Source of the DNA: Mycoplasmopsis gallopavonis
GTDB lineage: Bacteria; Bacillota_I; Bacilli_A; Mycoplasmatales; Metamycoplasmataceae
Direction: 5' to 3'
Assembly: GCF_900660635.1 (NCBI RefSeq)
Contig: NZ_LR215032.1
Coordinates: 1-64,000, forward strand
Length of the DNA stretch: 64,000 nucleotides
The notes below the pieces were generated by a model that worked only from the letters and a program-made list of their open reading frames with translations, was not told the DNA's origin and searched no databases. The translations under genes and the position numbers were made by a program. Below, piece after piece: positions 32,453-45,000 of this stretch; the first letter of the stretch is position 1; each line of letters opens with the position of its first letter.

Positions 32453-33184
32453 TTAAACTGTCTTAACTTCGATGTTGTGATATACTTCTTGAATATCGTC
32501 ATCATCTTTAAGTTTTTCAGCAAAATCTAATAATTTTGCTTCTTTTTCTTCGTCGTATTCTACATACATGCTTGGTAAATAAGTTACTTCACATTGAATA
32601 AATGTTTCAATTTTTAAATCATTTTCAATTGCATTTTTAAGTGCTGTGAAATTTTCAGGTAAGCTAATAACCACAAAGCTATCACCTTCTGTTTCAACAT
32701 TTTCAACTTGATGTTCAAGAGCAATCATCATTAAATCATCTTCTGAAATTAGCTCTTTTGAAATTTCAATAATTCCTTTTTTCTCAAATGGAAACGGAAT
32801 TTGATTAGTTTTTCCAAGATTTGCGTTTTGTTTTCTAAAGTATGATTGCACATTTGAAGTTACCCGATTAATATTGTCGCTTAATGTTGTGACAATAAAA
32901 GTAGCTCCACCAGGCACGGTTGCGTTGAAGATAGTTTCAACGAAAGCGTTTGCATTTTTGTCACCCTTTGCTTTACTAATTGCTCTTTCGATGTTGTCTT
33001 TTGGCATGTTTTTTGATTTAGCTTTTGAAATTGCTAATTTTAAAGCTGGGTTAGTTTCAGGATCTGGTCCTTTTTGTGCTGCTACATAAATTTCTTTTGA
33101 AAACTTTTGGAAAATTTTTCCTCTTGCTGCATCTTGTGCACCTTTACGGTGAGCAATATTGGCTGCGTGTGAATGTCCTGCCAT
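32453..33184 (-). CDS. yebC: YebC/PmpR/TACO1-family regulator
   Basis: This 243-residue protein opens MAGHSHAANIAHRKGAQDAA and is a full-length family member, with SKAKSKNMPKDNIERAI and NATVPGGATFIV. YebC proteins were described as transcription regulators and, more recently, as translation factors relieving stalling at proline runs. It lies in a minus-strand unit with nadE (22 bp upstream) and the ZIP gene. Confidence 0.95.
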   Translation of the reverse strand: MAGHSHAANIAHRKGAQDAARGKIFQKFSKEIYVAAQKGPDPETNPALKLAISKAKSKNMPKDNIERAISKAKGDKNANAFVETIFNATVPGGATFIVTTLSDNINRVTSNVQSYFRKQNANLGKTNQIPFPFEKKGIIEISKELISEDDLMMIALEHQVENVETEGDSFVVISLPENFTALKNAIENDLKIETFIQCEVTYLPSMYVEYDEEKEAKLLDFAEKLKDDDDIQEVYHNIEVKTV

Positions 33185-33206
33185 AACTTTTCTCCTTTTA
33201 AAATTT

Positions 33207-33998
33207 TTATTTGACTATATCTGGTTTATAAATAGCATCTCTTTTATGTTGAGTAATTTTGTGTTTATGTTCGATTTTAGCAATAGTATCTTGTGAAAGT
33301 TTTTGGTCTAAAACTTCTCTTTGATCAATGTGATTTAAATAAAAGTCTAAATCAGAATAGCTAAATCCTAGCTCATCTTCATCGGTTTGGCCTTCTCAAA
33401 GTCCAGCTGATGGTTTTTTATTTAATATTGAATTTGGAACATTTAAAAGTGAAGCTAAAAATTTAACTTCTCCTTTGGTAAGGTTGCAAATTGGTAATAA
33501 ATCAGCTCCGCCATCACCAAATTTTGTAAAGTATCCAATAAAAACTTCATCAGCATTATCTGTTCCCAAAACAAGTGAATTTCTTTCTTGTGCAATTGCG
33601 TATAAAGTTGTCATTCTTAATCTTGGTTTAATGTTTGCGATTGCTAAATGATTTTTTACTTGCAAGCTGTTTGTAATAGCGTTAAAAGTTTCAGTTAAGT
33701 CAACTCTTAAAAATTGATCATTAAAACTTGTTTCTAGCTCTTTAATATGACTTAAATCTGTATCTGTCATAGAAATTACTGGCATTACAACCCCAGTTGT
33801 AGAGTTAGGGAAAACGCTTTTAGCAATTGCATAAACTAATGAAGAATCAATACCAGAACTAATTCCAACAACAACTCCATCTGCTTTTGCTTCTTTAACT
33901 TTATCTTTTAGAAATTTTTGAATAACTGTTAAGTATTGATATGCTTTTTGTTCGTCATAAACTACTTGATTATTAATATATTTTGTTATTTTACTCAT
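33207..33998 (-). CDS. nadE: NAD synthetase, ammonia-dependent
   Basis: This is NH3-dependent NAD synthetase, 263 residues, with a single synthetase domain and no glutaminase domain. VVVGISSGIDSSLVYAIA is the PP-loop pyrophosphatase motif (SSGIDS in place of the more usual SGGIDS). GTDNADEVFIGYFTKFGDGGADLLP is the substrate-binding loop, split here as GTDNADEVFIGY and KFGDGGADLLPI. It uses deamido-NAD, the product of the NadD encoded at 15186-16268. MSKITKYI at 33998 was chosen over the upstream ATG at 34016, which leaves no ribosome-binding site. Confidence 0.93.
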
Positions 33999-34096
33999 CT
34001 TTAATATACCTTTCATTTGAATAGATATAATTGATATTTTACATTATTTTGACTTTTTTGGTAGCTCTTAGTACGCAAGAAAATGATTTTGATTTT

Positions 34097-34122
34097 AAAA
34101 AAACTCTGTCTTTTGACAGAGT
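34097..34122 (-). terminator. rpsT terminator
   Basis: ACTCTGTC pairs with GACAGAGT around TTTT (AAAA on the minus strand), followed by seven T on the minus strand. Confidence 0.85.
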
Positions 34123-34143
34123 GATTCTTAGTTTATGAATAGA

Positions 34144-34404
34144 TTATTTGTTAGCGTTAACAAATTGGTCTAAACGTGAATGTTTTCTAGCACCTTTGTT
34201 AGCGTGGAAAACACCTTTTGAAACTGCCTTAGCAATTGTTTTGTGAGCAAAAGCTACTAATGCATCAGCGTTTTCTGCTTTAGCTAAAACTGCTTCTCTT
34301 GCTTTTCTAATAGCTGTTTTTACACGAGATTTCATTGCAGCATTTTTAACTCTAGCTGCTTCCATTTTAGCTATGCTTTTAATTTTAGATTTAATATTTG
34401 CCAT
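34144..34404 (-). CDS. rpsT: 30S ribosomal protein S20
   Basis: This is ribosomal protein S20, 86 residues, very Lys/Ala-rich. MANIKSKIKSIAKMEAARVK is diagnostic, and GVFHANKGARKHSRLDQF closes it. The start follows GGGAGG at about 34411-34416; the open frame extends upstream but has no support. It is monocistronic. Confidence 0.96.
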   Translation of the reverse strand: MANIKSKIKSIAKMEAARVKNAAMKSRVKTAIRKAREAVLAKAENADALVAFAHKTIAKAVSKGVFHANKGARKHSRLDQFVNANK

Positions 34405-34595
34405 ATTAACCTCCCTTTTTCTAAAAATTGAATTTTGAAAAATCTTCCAAATTATAACATTTTTATCAAGATTTTTCATTTCATTTTTGGATTTCAAAAT
34501 ATTCTTCTTTATTAAGAATTTTTAAGTTGAATTTTTTCAATCTTGCAAAACATTATTTTTTAATTATAATAGAATAAAAGAGAGGTTAATATATC

Positions 34596-35576
34596 ATGAA
34601 AAAACGATTAAAGTTTTTTGATTTTTGTGCTGGAATTGGAGCAGGTCGTTTAGGTCTTGAACAAAATAATCTTGAATGTGTTGGACATTCAGAAATAGAT
34701 GATCATGCAAATTTAACATATACTACTTTTTTTAATGATCATAATAATTATGGAGATCTAACTAAAATTGATGCTAAAAATTTACCAGATTTTGACTTTT
34801 TAATTGCAGGATTTCCGTGTCAAACCTTTTCAATTGCTGGTAAAAGAGGAGGTTTTGAGGACGAAAGAGGACAAATCATCTATTTTTTAATTAATATTAT
34901 GAAGCAAAAAGAAGTCAAATATTTTATTTTAGAAAATGTAAAAGGTCTTGTTAATCATGATAAAGGACATACATTTAAAGTTATTCGCTCAGAACTTCAA
35001 AAAGCAGGTTATACAATTTTTTATAAAGTTTTAAATAGTTTAGATTTTGGGGTAGCACAAACTCGTGAACGAATTTATATCGTTGGATTTAAAAATGAAC
35101 TAAATATTACAAACTTTAATTTCCCTGAAAAAGAACAAAGAACAAATTTTGAAGATTTTATTGATGAAAATAATAATTTAGAGTTTGATATTAACGATAA
35201 AACTTTTCAAAAATATTTAGCTAATAAGTATAATCAAAATAAGTATTCAAATGAAGAAATTTTGAGTTGAGAAAACTGCGTGATTGATTGAAGGCAATCT
35301 GATCTTAGAAAATATGAAGGATATTTCCCGACACTTAGAACAGGAAGACATGGACTACTTTATGTTAAAAATAAGAAAGTTTGAAAATTAAATGGATACG
35401 AATCTCTTTTATTACAAGGTTTTCCTAAGGAAATGGCTGGAAAAATTAAAAACAAAATGTTTAATAATAATAAAATTCTTTCACAAGCAGGTAATGCTAT
35501 GACAGTGAATGTTATTAAAAGAATTACAAAAAACATGCTAGATGAAATTAGTTTTATAGAAAGGAACTATGAATAA
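34596..35576 (+). CDS. DNA (cytosine-5)-methyltransferase of a type II R-M system
   Basis: This is a C5-cytosine methyltransferase, 326 residues. Motif I is DFCAGIGAGRLGLE, motif IV AGFPCQTFSIAGKRGGF with catalytic Cys (about residue 75), motif VI FILENVKGL, motif VIII AQTRERIYIVG. The target-recognition region is short, at about residues 185-260. Motifs IX/X are LQGFP and SQAGNAMTVNVI. AGAGAGG sits upstream of ATG 34596. The endonuclease gene overlaps its end by 8 bp. The specificity cannot be read from sequence by eye. Confidence 0.93.
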
Positions 35577-36324
35577 TTTAAACAAAAAAGATTTAGGATC
35601 TCAAATTGCAAAAAATGGCTTTCAAAATGAAAAAGATATTGCACAAAAGTTCATATTTTGACAAAATGATAGAGAGGCTCAAAATTGACTAAAAATCATG
35701 GGCCACTCTATCTTATCCATAAATCAAATAAAAGTTAATTTTATTAAAGGACAAAAAAGTGATATTGTTTTAGAAGTTAGAAAAAAATCAAACAAATTTA
35801 TAAATAAAGAAAACATACAAATAAAATTAGTTAGCAATAAAAAAGGTTTTAATCAAGTTGACAAAAGATGATTAAAGAGTTATAAAGAACTTTGAGAAAT
35901 TCCTGAAAATATCTTTGAATTATTTCAGTATTTTACAGGAGAAAAGAAACCTTATAAAGTAAAGACAAAATCGGAAAAACGTATGTTTATCACTGAATTC
36001 TCTAATAAAGAACAAGAAGAAATTTTGTCATGAATTGATAAAAATAAGAAACTTATTATAAGCGATATATTAAAAGGACGAGGAGAATTTCAAGCTAATT
36101 GAGTTTTGGTTACTCAAAAATCTCAAAATGAATCAAAATGAGTTTTAAAAAACATAGAAGAAGTTATTAAAATTTACTTACATGATGGCAAAATTAAAAT
36201 TAGTCCAAGAGGATCTCTTGTTTTAGGCAAAGTAACAATTCAAAGAAAAGGAGGAGATGGAGGGAGAAAAACAGCAAATATGCTTCAATTTAAAATTGAT
36301 CCCTCTGAGCTTTTTCGTATTTAA
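35569..36324 (+). CDS. Probable type II restriction endonuclease partner
   Basis: This 251-residue protein starts inside the methyltransferase stop (ATGAATAA). GQKSDIVLEV followed about 17 residues on by NIQIKLVSNKKGFNQVD is compatible with a PD-(D/E)xK nuclease core (D...xIK form). It ends in a basic segment (VTIQRKGGDGGRKTANML), and six TGA Trp codons are spread along it. Position and overlap make it the cognate endonuclease. The family and cut site are not recognised. A terminator follows directly. Confidence 0.72.
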
Positions 36325-36334
36325 TTTTTAAAAC

Positions 36335-36362
36335 AAAAGAAGCATTTAAAAATGCTTCTTTT
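36335..36362 (+). terminator. Terminator of the restriction-modification operon
   Basis: AAAAGAAGCATTT and AAATGCTTCTTTT form a 13-bp stem with a two-base loop, then T residues. It may also serve the converging protease gene. Confidence 0.85.
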
Positions 36363-36404
36363 TTCTATTATTTTAATTAATATTTTGGTAAATATGAATA
36401 TATT

Positions 36405-38621
36405 TTATTTTTTATTTCCAAATTTATCTTTAAATTTAAAGATAAATCATGCAAGAGAAGTCATTGCTCCAATTATTGGTAAAGCAATTAATCACATTAA
36501 ATTGAAAGAATTAGAAACTTTCTTTTCTTTTGTTTTTGTTAAATCTTCTGAATTTTGATCTTTATTTGTAACTTCGTTTGATGTGTTTTCAGGAGTGTTA
36601 TTGTTTGAATTTGTGTTTGTTGTTTCGGAGTTATTGCTTTCATTACTTTCTGAATCTTCATTTTGTAATGAAGAATCTTGGTTATTTAAATTTGAATCAT
36701 CTTCATTTGTAGAAGTTTCGTTATTTTTTGGATTTTCTTTTTCGCTAATAGTTGAATTATTTTCTGTGTTATTAGAGTTAGAATTTGTATTATTTAAATC
36801 ATTAAGATCGTTATTATTATTTGTATTTGATTCGTTTGAAGAATTATCATCTACAACATTATTATCATGATTTTCGATAGTTTCATTTTCTCTTGTAGGT
36901 GTTTCTACTGGGTTATTATTCTCATTATTAGAATTAGAAGAAGTGTTACTGTCATGCACTTCAGAAAGTTTCGGATCGCTAGAATTAGCTTCTACATTAT
37001 TAGGTTGATTTTCTGGATTGTCATTATTTTCTGTTGTTTCATTTGAGTTATTTTCAGTATTTGTTGGTAAGGATGATGACTCATTGTTTTCTGGGTTAGA
37101 ATTATTTTGATCTGAAAGATTTGAATCTGTATTTTTAGTTGAATCTTCTGTTGGAACATTATTATTTGAATTTTCATCTATTGATTGATTTTCTTCCCTA
37201 GCACTAGAACTTGAAGTAGTAGAATTATTTTTGTTTTCAGTTATTGTGTAAGCTTTAATTTTAAATGCTGCATTTAATGTTTCTTTGGTATTTGTTCAAG
37301 AACCATCATTATTTTTGTAGAAAGTTAAATCACCTTGACTATTTGGTTCAAATGAATAATACATTGAAATTGGAGAATTTGAATTTGCAAATTTTACAAC
37401 TATTGCAAAATATTTATCTTTTGGTAATTCAACATAATCAGGAAGTTCTAATGTATATCCACCAGGTCTTCCATTTTTATTTTCAATAATTGCATCTCAT
37501 TGATACTTTGGTGTTGCGTTATTAAAATCAATATTTTCATTGTCACCAATGAAAATTTTTGTTTTAACTTGAATATTACTTCCATCGATAATTAGATTAA
37601 TTGACTTTAATTTTTCAACTGTTTCATCATTTGTTTTTCTAACCGGAAAAACTGCTGCATATTCTCTTTGATCAGTTTCAAAACCTGTGTAGTTTCTTCT
37701 TCCGTCATAGTAATACGCATTTTGTGGTTCTTTTGATTGTTCAATTTCAAAAGTTACAGCATCAAGAAGTGGTGAATCATATGATAAGTAGAAATAACCT
37801 TGTGCTTGATATTTAGTTCCTCAACTATTTTTTACAATTCAAGCTCCATTTTGTGAAGCTTTGTTAGGCTTGAAATTACTTGCATAAAAATTATCATCTC
37901 ATCCAACAATTGTACAAGCATGTGCAAGCGAACCTTCTTGTACAGGTGGATTATCTCATTTATTATTGTAAAAAACTGTGTTAGCGTTAAAAGTTTGGTA
38001 TGGATAACTCATCGAAAAAGCTACTGCTCCATATTTAGCAATCGCTCTTTTCATTTCTTCTTTATTAGTTCAATCTACTGTAATGACATTTTTTACATTT
38101 ACAATCGGGTCGACATAACTTGTTTTCACTCCTTGTTTTGCTAATGTTGTTTTTTGTAAAGACATTAAGGCAGAATCTAAAACATATGAACCAACTCCTA
38201 ATTCGTATTCAAAATTATCACTTCCTGCAAGATTTAATTTATTCGCTTCTTCGTTTCTAGTATTAACTGCAAAATCATATTGATTTTCATCTAAATCTAG
38301 ATTTTTAATATTAAAATCACCAGGAGCTTGTCTTAAAATTGCAGATTCAATTGTTGCGATTATAGAGTAAGCTCAACAAAGACCTTCTCTTCCTTGGTTT
38401 TTAACTGGTGTGACAAGATTGTAATTTCTTGAATCATAAAAATCTTGTTTAATTAATTCATCAACCCCTTTTTGATCAAGTTCTTTATTTTTAGGAAGGT
38501 AATCAGCAGGAAATCCACCATTGTATGTAGTTGTTGCACTTGTACCAGAAAGCGATGGTAAAAAACCGCTTGCAAAAACAGAGCAAATAATTACCTTTTT
38601 AAGATTATTTTTTATTTTCAT
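36405..38621 (-). CDS. Secreted papain-like (C1) cysteine protease with stalk and C-terminal membrane anchor
   Basis: This is a 738-residue surface protease. The signal peptide is at residues 1-29 (VIICSVFASGFLPSLSGTSA). The C1A peptidase domain has PVKNQGREGLCWAYS with oxyanion Gln and catalytic Cys82, SLAHACTIVGWDD with His234, and WIVKNSWGTKYQAQGYF with Asn265. A beta-rich domain follows (about 290-440). Then comes a stalk of about 240 residues almost wholly Asn, Ser, Glu, Thr and Asp. A C-terminal hydrophobic helix (WLIALPIIGAMTSLAWFIF) and a basic tail end it. C1 proteases of this kind (CysP) in M. synoviae and M. gallisepticum cleave host IgG; that role here is inference. No propeptide is obvious. 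Confidence 0.85.
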
Positions 38622-38870
38622 AATATCCTCGTTTTTTAGTCATTCTTTATATTTTATGATTTGGTATTAAAATTATAAAACTAATAAGAATAAATAGATT
38701 GTATGAAATATTTTTTCATATCAAAAAGAGAAAAAAATAGAAATTTTAATTCAAAATTTAATTAAAAAATACATTTTTTGCTTGACTATACAAATAAATT
38801 TATCTAATTTGCTTTTTTATTATAATTAAAGTATTAAAATTTAAGTTAGTAATTTTTAAAAGATTAAGTT

Positions 38871-38887
38871 TATATATATATATATAT
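38871..38887. repeat. (TA) dinucleotide tract upstream of the giant surface protein gene
   Basis: Eight and a half TA units occur without interruption, about 120 bp before ATG 39009 and between candidate -10 boxes. No other tract of this length was noticed in the window. Confidence 0.8.
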
Positions 38888-38961
38888 GCAATGAATTTAT
38901 TGAAAAATTTAGTTATTTATTTCAAATATATTTTTGTATATTCTGTATGTTATATTAAGCT

Positions 38962-38986
38962 AACGCTTTTTAAAAAAGCGTTTTTT
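38962..38986 (+). terminator. Terminator-like hairpin in the leader of the giant gene
   Basis: AACGCTTTTT pairs with AAAAAGCGTT, followed by TTTT, about 25 bases before the start codon. If transcription starts upstream of it, it would reduce read-through into the gene. Confidence 0.6.
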
Positions 38987-39008
38987 CTTTTAACTTAGGG
39001 AGTTATAT

Positions 39009-42000
39009 ATGAAAAAAAGAAATAAATTGATTTTTGGAATTATGGGGTTAATTCCTATTTCAATCTTGCAAATGTCAGTTTTAAATGTTCAAGGAAACAC
39101 TAGAGAAGGTGACACTATTTACAATCAATTTAATAACTACATTATAGATAATAAATGAAGCTCTGCAAACTATTTATCTTTTACGGAAGAGTGAAATCAG
39201 GGTTCGAAATCGGGTTGATCAAATAATCCCCAAAATGGTGCTTATTTAGTATCAACTACTACTCCTTTTAGGAATATAGATTCAAGGTCTTATGATCAAA
39301 GAACAAATGTAGAATGATGAAATGAAGCAGCATCTAATGGAAATTGATGGTCGGGAGATGGTTTTGATAAAAATAAAGGTATAAAAAGATTTAGAATAGC
39401 TTTTCATAAAAGTCAATACAATGTAAATGAATCGAATTATTCTGGTGGTATATTTTTATCAAATGATATGGTTTTAACAGGAACTTTAAGATTTATATTT
39501 TTTGATTTAGATGTTAATAATACTGCTTTAATTAGCCCTAAACATAGTCAAACTATAACTTTAACAATAGATGAGACTGCTAATCCAGAAGATCGCTGAA
39601 CTCTTAATCCGTATATGGATAAAAGCAATTATTTAGCTTCTAATCCGAAAAAAATAGAAGAAACTCAAATTCCTTTAAGTCATTTTGAATATAAACAAGC
39701 TTATAATCTTGATGAAACAGGAAGAGGCAATTTAGCAACCGCTATAATTCATGGTACACCACAAAAGGACAATTCAAATTTAGGTCTTAAAAAATTAACC
39801 AATGTTTTTAGTGAAGTAAAAAATAATTTAGGTTTTTATTTATCTTTCCATGTAGATGCACCAAACGGAAAAAATAATGGAGCGATAATCGAATTTGATG
39901 TAAAACCAAATGATAGAACAAAAGGTAGTGGGCAAGGACCTATGGAAAAAGCTGGTAAATCATTTGTAGGTGCCGGAGTTTCTATTGAACACTATTGACT
40001 TTCTACAAGATATTGAGGTAACGTAGGTTTCTATACTTCTGCAAATAGAAAGCAAACATATATTAAAAAATTTACAACAAAAGAAAACATCGCTAATAAC
40101 ACCTATACTAATGGTGAAAAATTACCACAAACAACACTTACAATTGAAAAAGACCATCAACAAATATGAGAAATAGACAAAAGATTACAAACAGGTAATG
40201 AATCTTCATTTAATACTAAAAATATTGTTAATGATGATGTCCAAATAACAGAAGACGAAAAACCAAGAACAGTATTAAGAATTGCTTTTAAAAATCCAGA
40301 AGATCCTAAAAAATGAAAAATTGCTTCAAATATACCTCATATTGAAAGCGAAAGTTCATTAGATGGATTTTGAGAATTTACTCCTGTTGTTTATGATTTG
40401 ACAGATAGATATAAATTAACTAAAGAAATACAAAAACATACTAATTTAACAAAAAGTCAAAGAGATTTCTTACTTACTACTTATTTAGATTCTATTTTAG
40501 GTTCAGAAAAAACAGATTTTACTGAGAATGCTGAAGCAGAACTGCAAAAAGCTATTGATTATATTTCTTTAACTGCAAATCGTCAATCTATAATTGAGCA
40601 ACGTTATAAAAAATGAAACGATTATAAAACAAACGAAGATAAAGACTCTACAGATTTTACAAATAAAGAAGATTATTTATTTTCAAGTATAGAAGATAAA
40701 AATAAATTTGATGAGTCTTTATCTGAATTAGGAAAATACGGAAATATTAAAAGCGAATCTAATCCAACAGGACATAATAAAGAAAATACAAATGAAATTC
40801 CTTTAATTTATTTATCTAGCGGTTTACCTTCAGGTATAACAATGCCTACTAATTCAGTTTCTTTTGAAAGTTTTACTCCTAAATTTCTCAATTTAAGTTC
40901 TAAATTATCAGGTAGAACATTTTTAAAAGAGCAAAAAGATAAATTAAATAATATTGATATTATTTCTGCTCATTCAAATAATTTAGAAAAAACACAAGCT
41001 CTTTTTATGGAAAAAGTTCATGAAATGTCTTCAAAAAATCCACCTTCACAAAATGATGCTAACGCAAATGCTATAACAGATTTTGTGGGTAATGTACAAG
41101 ATCTTTCTAATAAATTTAATTCTCTTAAAAAGATTAATGAAATTGCTGGTCAAATAAACTCTACAAATCCTATTTATTCTTATTCTGATCAAGCTTATAA
41201 AACTCAATTTGTTACAAATAAAGGAAATTCGAGTTCAATTGTACAAGGTGTTTCAAATGGAACTTCAACAATTTTTGATAATTTCATTAATTTTAATGCA
41301 GCATTAGATACAACAGGAAATAATCCTAATGGTCTTGCGAATATTCAAAAGAATTTAAAAACAGCATTAGAGAATTTAAATGGTAATAAAACCGAAGCAA
41401 TTAAAGAAATTAATGGATTTAAAAATTTAAATCAACCAGAAAACAGTGCATTAATAACAAAAATTAATGCTTTACCTGCAAATTTTGTTTTTGACAATAG
41501 CGAAAACTTAACTAATAATTCTACTTCAAATAATCAAAAAATAAATGAAATTATGTCAGAAGCGTGAACAACAGCTTCTACAAACTTTAAAAATCAAATT
41601 GAGAATACCGCAAATCTAACAACTAAGCAAAAAGATCATTTTAAATCACTTGTAAATGATGACAAAAAATATACAACTAATCTTTTATACTTTGATGATC
41701 GTAATTTAGCATTCACAAACACTCCTTTTAGCAATATTTCATCTTTAGCGGAAAAAACAAAAGCATTAAAAGATTATTATGATAATCTTGAAGATTCATT
41801 TAAAAATCTAACAGATGAAAAATATGTTTATGCAGATGATGCTAAGAAAAATGAATATCAAAAAAGATTATTCCAAGTTAAAGAAGCTCTCGGTTTACCT
41901 TTAACAGAAGAAGAAAAGAAAAATTCCAATTATGAAGCTTTTCCGGAAGATTCATACTATGATCCTGCTAAAATCGAAGAACTTAAAACTCAATTTGATA

Positions 42001-45000
42001 CAGCTAAAAACACCTTAGATGGAATTAATTTTGATAAAGTTATTGATGGCCTAGCAAATTTAAGTGATGATCTTAAAAACCAAATCAAGAAAGAAAAAGA
42101 ATCATTAAATGGAAATCATCAAGCAATTAATGATTTAAGAGAAAAAGCTGTTAAGTTAGATGAAAAAGTGGGTAAATTAATTAATAGCTTGAAAGATGCT
42201 ATCAATAATAAACAACAAGATTCATACACCGATTATAGTAATGCTTCAAACGAAACCAAAACACCATTTGATAATAAAGTGACAGAAATTAAAAATATGT
42301 TTGAAACTAATTCAGATGGTAGCTTGAACTGAAAACTTAAAGGTGTTGATCCACAACCTACTTCATTTACTAATTTAGTTAAAAATGTAACTGATAATGT
42401 TGAAACAAAGAAAACTGAATTAAAAAATACAATTGATCAATTAGATGGTGAAGAAATAAAAGCAGAACAAACTAGAATTAATGCTATTAGTGCTAAATAC
42501 GATTATTCAAATCAAAAAAATAGAACACTTCCAAGTGAAGCTAGTTCTGATGCAAATAAAACTCATTTCACTTATACAACTAATCCTTCACCACTTAAAG
42601 ATGCAACTGTTGAAATAGTAAGTTTTAAAGATGTCAATGATGATCAAGGCACTTTAACTGTTGTTTATAAAGTTAAATCAACTAAGTTTCCGAATATTTC
42701 AACAGTTATTGAAAAACAAGGTGATTCAGCGGTTAATGGCTTTTTAACTAAAGCTGAACGTGAATTTGATCTTAAAAAAGCAGAAGTACAAAATAATATT
42801 AATCAGAAGTTTAATGAAGAAAAAATTACCGAAGAGCAAAAAAATGCTTTACTTGATGAACTTAATAAAATTACTTATCCTGCAAAAACTAAAGAAGATT
42901 TAGTTAAAGTGGATGACAAACTTAATAATTTAGTTGCAGCAAATGACGCAATTGACAAGTTAAAAAATATTACAACTAAACAAAAAGAGCAGCTTAAAAG
43001 CGAAATTGCAACTAATAATGATGTAGAAGTTGTGAAGCAAATTGTCAAAGATGCTCAAAGCTTAGATAATTCAATTGGTGAGCTCGAAAAAGAGCTTGCA
43101 AATGCAAAAACTAAACAAAAAGATTCAATTTATACCCAAGATACAGCAGAACATAAAAAAGCTGTTGATGATGCTATCAATGATGCTCGAACCAAATTAG
43201 CTGAAATTTTAAATGATACTTTAACTAAAGATAATTTAGCTACAAATAAAGACAAAATCGATAAAGAAGCTACCGATACTTCAAAAGGAAGCTTGCAAAA
43301 ACTTAAAGATGCACTTGATAATTTAGATGGAAATAGAGAAGATTTAAGAAATAAAATTAAAAACTTTAAATATCTTAAAGAAAATGACTTGATGAGTTTA
43401 AATTATCAAATCAATCAATTACCAAAAGAAAATATTACAAACGAAAAAATCAAAGAAATATTAAGCAATGCTTTAACAAGAAGTAAAGAGAATGTTAAAT
43501 TGGAAGTAGGAAAGCTTGATTTACTTACTCAAAATGAAAAGAATAGTTTTTATCAAGCAATTACTGATGCTACTTTAAATGCCAAAGAGAATGGAATTGA
43601 TCCAAAAGAGGATCAAAATGGAACGATAGAGAAATACGATAAAAATCTTGATGCAATTCTTCAATCTGCAAATGATGCTCAAATGACTAAACGTAAAGCA
43701 ATTGCGAAGATTTATGGTGATGAAGAACTTAAAATTCCTGCAAGTTTATTAAACTTAAATACTAACCAAAAAATGTATTTAAAAGAATTAATCAAAAGCA
43801 ATCCAGTTAGTCAAACTCAAATTAAGTCACAAGAAGCACAAGATATTAATGATGCAATGGGAATTTACAAAGATTTATTTGTAAATTCTGATAATGAAAA
43901 GCCAACTAATATTTCTCCTTTAACTAAAGCTGATTATTTAGATTCATCAAAAGCAGTTAAAGATTTATTTGATAACCAACTTGCTCAAAGAGATCAAGTT
44001 GTAGCTTTAGATGGACCTTTAAAAACTCTTGATGATTTAGTAGTTTATAAAAAGAACGATCAAGGTCAAATTGAAACAGATGCACAAGGAAATAAAGTTA
44101 TTGATTTAAGTCAAGGTTTAATTGGAAATCTTCTTCAAGCTCGTAAGAATCTTGATGGTGATGAAAGAATTGCACTTCGTAAACAAGAAATTAAAGATAA
44201 AACAATCACCGATCCAAATACAGGACAAAAACAATTTAGTTCATTAACAGATGATCAAATTCAGTTAATTCAAGATAAATTAGCAGGTGATGAGTTAGAT
44301 CGTTTAAGTAAAGTTAATGATTTTGATGCTCATGTTACTAAGTTAAATGATGAGATGGAAAAAATTCTTAAATACATTGAAGCTAAAAATGGAAATGAAG
44401 CGAAAAATATTAAACCATTTACAACTGATTTAATGTATGCAGGTTCAAATGCAGCAAAACGTAAAGCTTATGATGATGCATTAAAGAAAGCTGAAGAATT
44501 TATTAATAAGTTAAATCAAAATCCAAAACCAAACGATTTAGATTTACTTTCATATGCAGAACTTGAGAAAATTAATGAAGAAATTTCAAATGCAATTAAT
44601 GCTTTAGATGGTAAAGAAAATATGGATCGACTCCAAAAAGCTGAAATTGCAAATATTAATAATTACTCTAATTTAAATGATGCTCAAAAAGAAATGTTAA
44701 TTTCAAAAGTCTTACTTACTAGAATGCCCGAAGAAATTGAAGGGACAAAAGCTAGTGATGGAGTGACAATTACTAAAGATGGAATTAGACAAATTGGTGA
44801 GAAACTTAATACCTCAATGGGTGAGTTAAATAAATTAACACAAGATGAAAAAGGTGAAAATCCAAACACACAAAATACTCGTGAGACAACCGATTATATT
44901 GATTCTGACAATGAAACATTTGAAACAGTTAATGATCAAGGAGTTAAAGAGCAGTCTAAAGTTGGTCGAAGAGATAATTATGATTTATACATTCAAGAAG

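Larger units (their letters stand above)
38622..39008 (+). promoter_or_regulatory. Intergenic region: divergent promoters, TA-repeat tract, leader hairpin
   Basis: This AT-rich region lies between two divergently transcribed surface-protein genes. It holds TATAAT at about 38820-38825, a perfect TA dinucleotide tract of 17 bases at 38871-38887, and a TATATT box at about 38951. A hairpin follows at 38962-38986 (AACGCTTTTT/AAAAAGCGTT plus T residues), and the ribosome-binding site TTAGGGAG is at about 38994-39001. No ORF is credible here. The TA tract is a candidate for length variation and promoter switching. Confidence 0.5.

Noticed and set aside
36583-36870. Leu/Phe/Ser-rich ORF on the plus strand
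   Set aside because: It is the antisense shadow of the Asn/Ser/Glu-rich stalk of the C1 protease.
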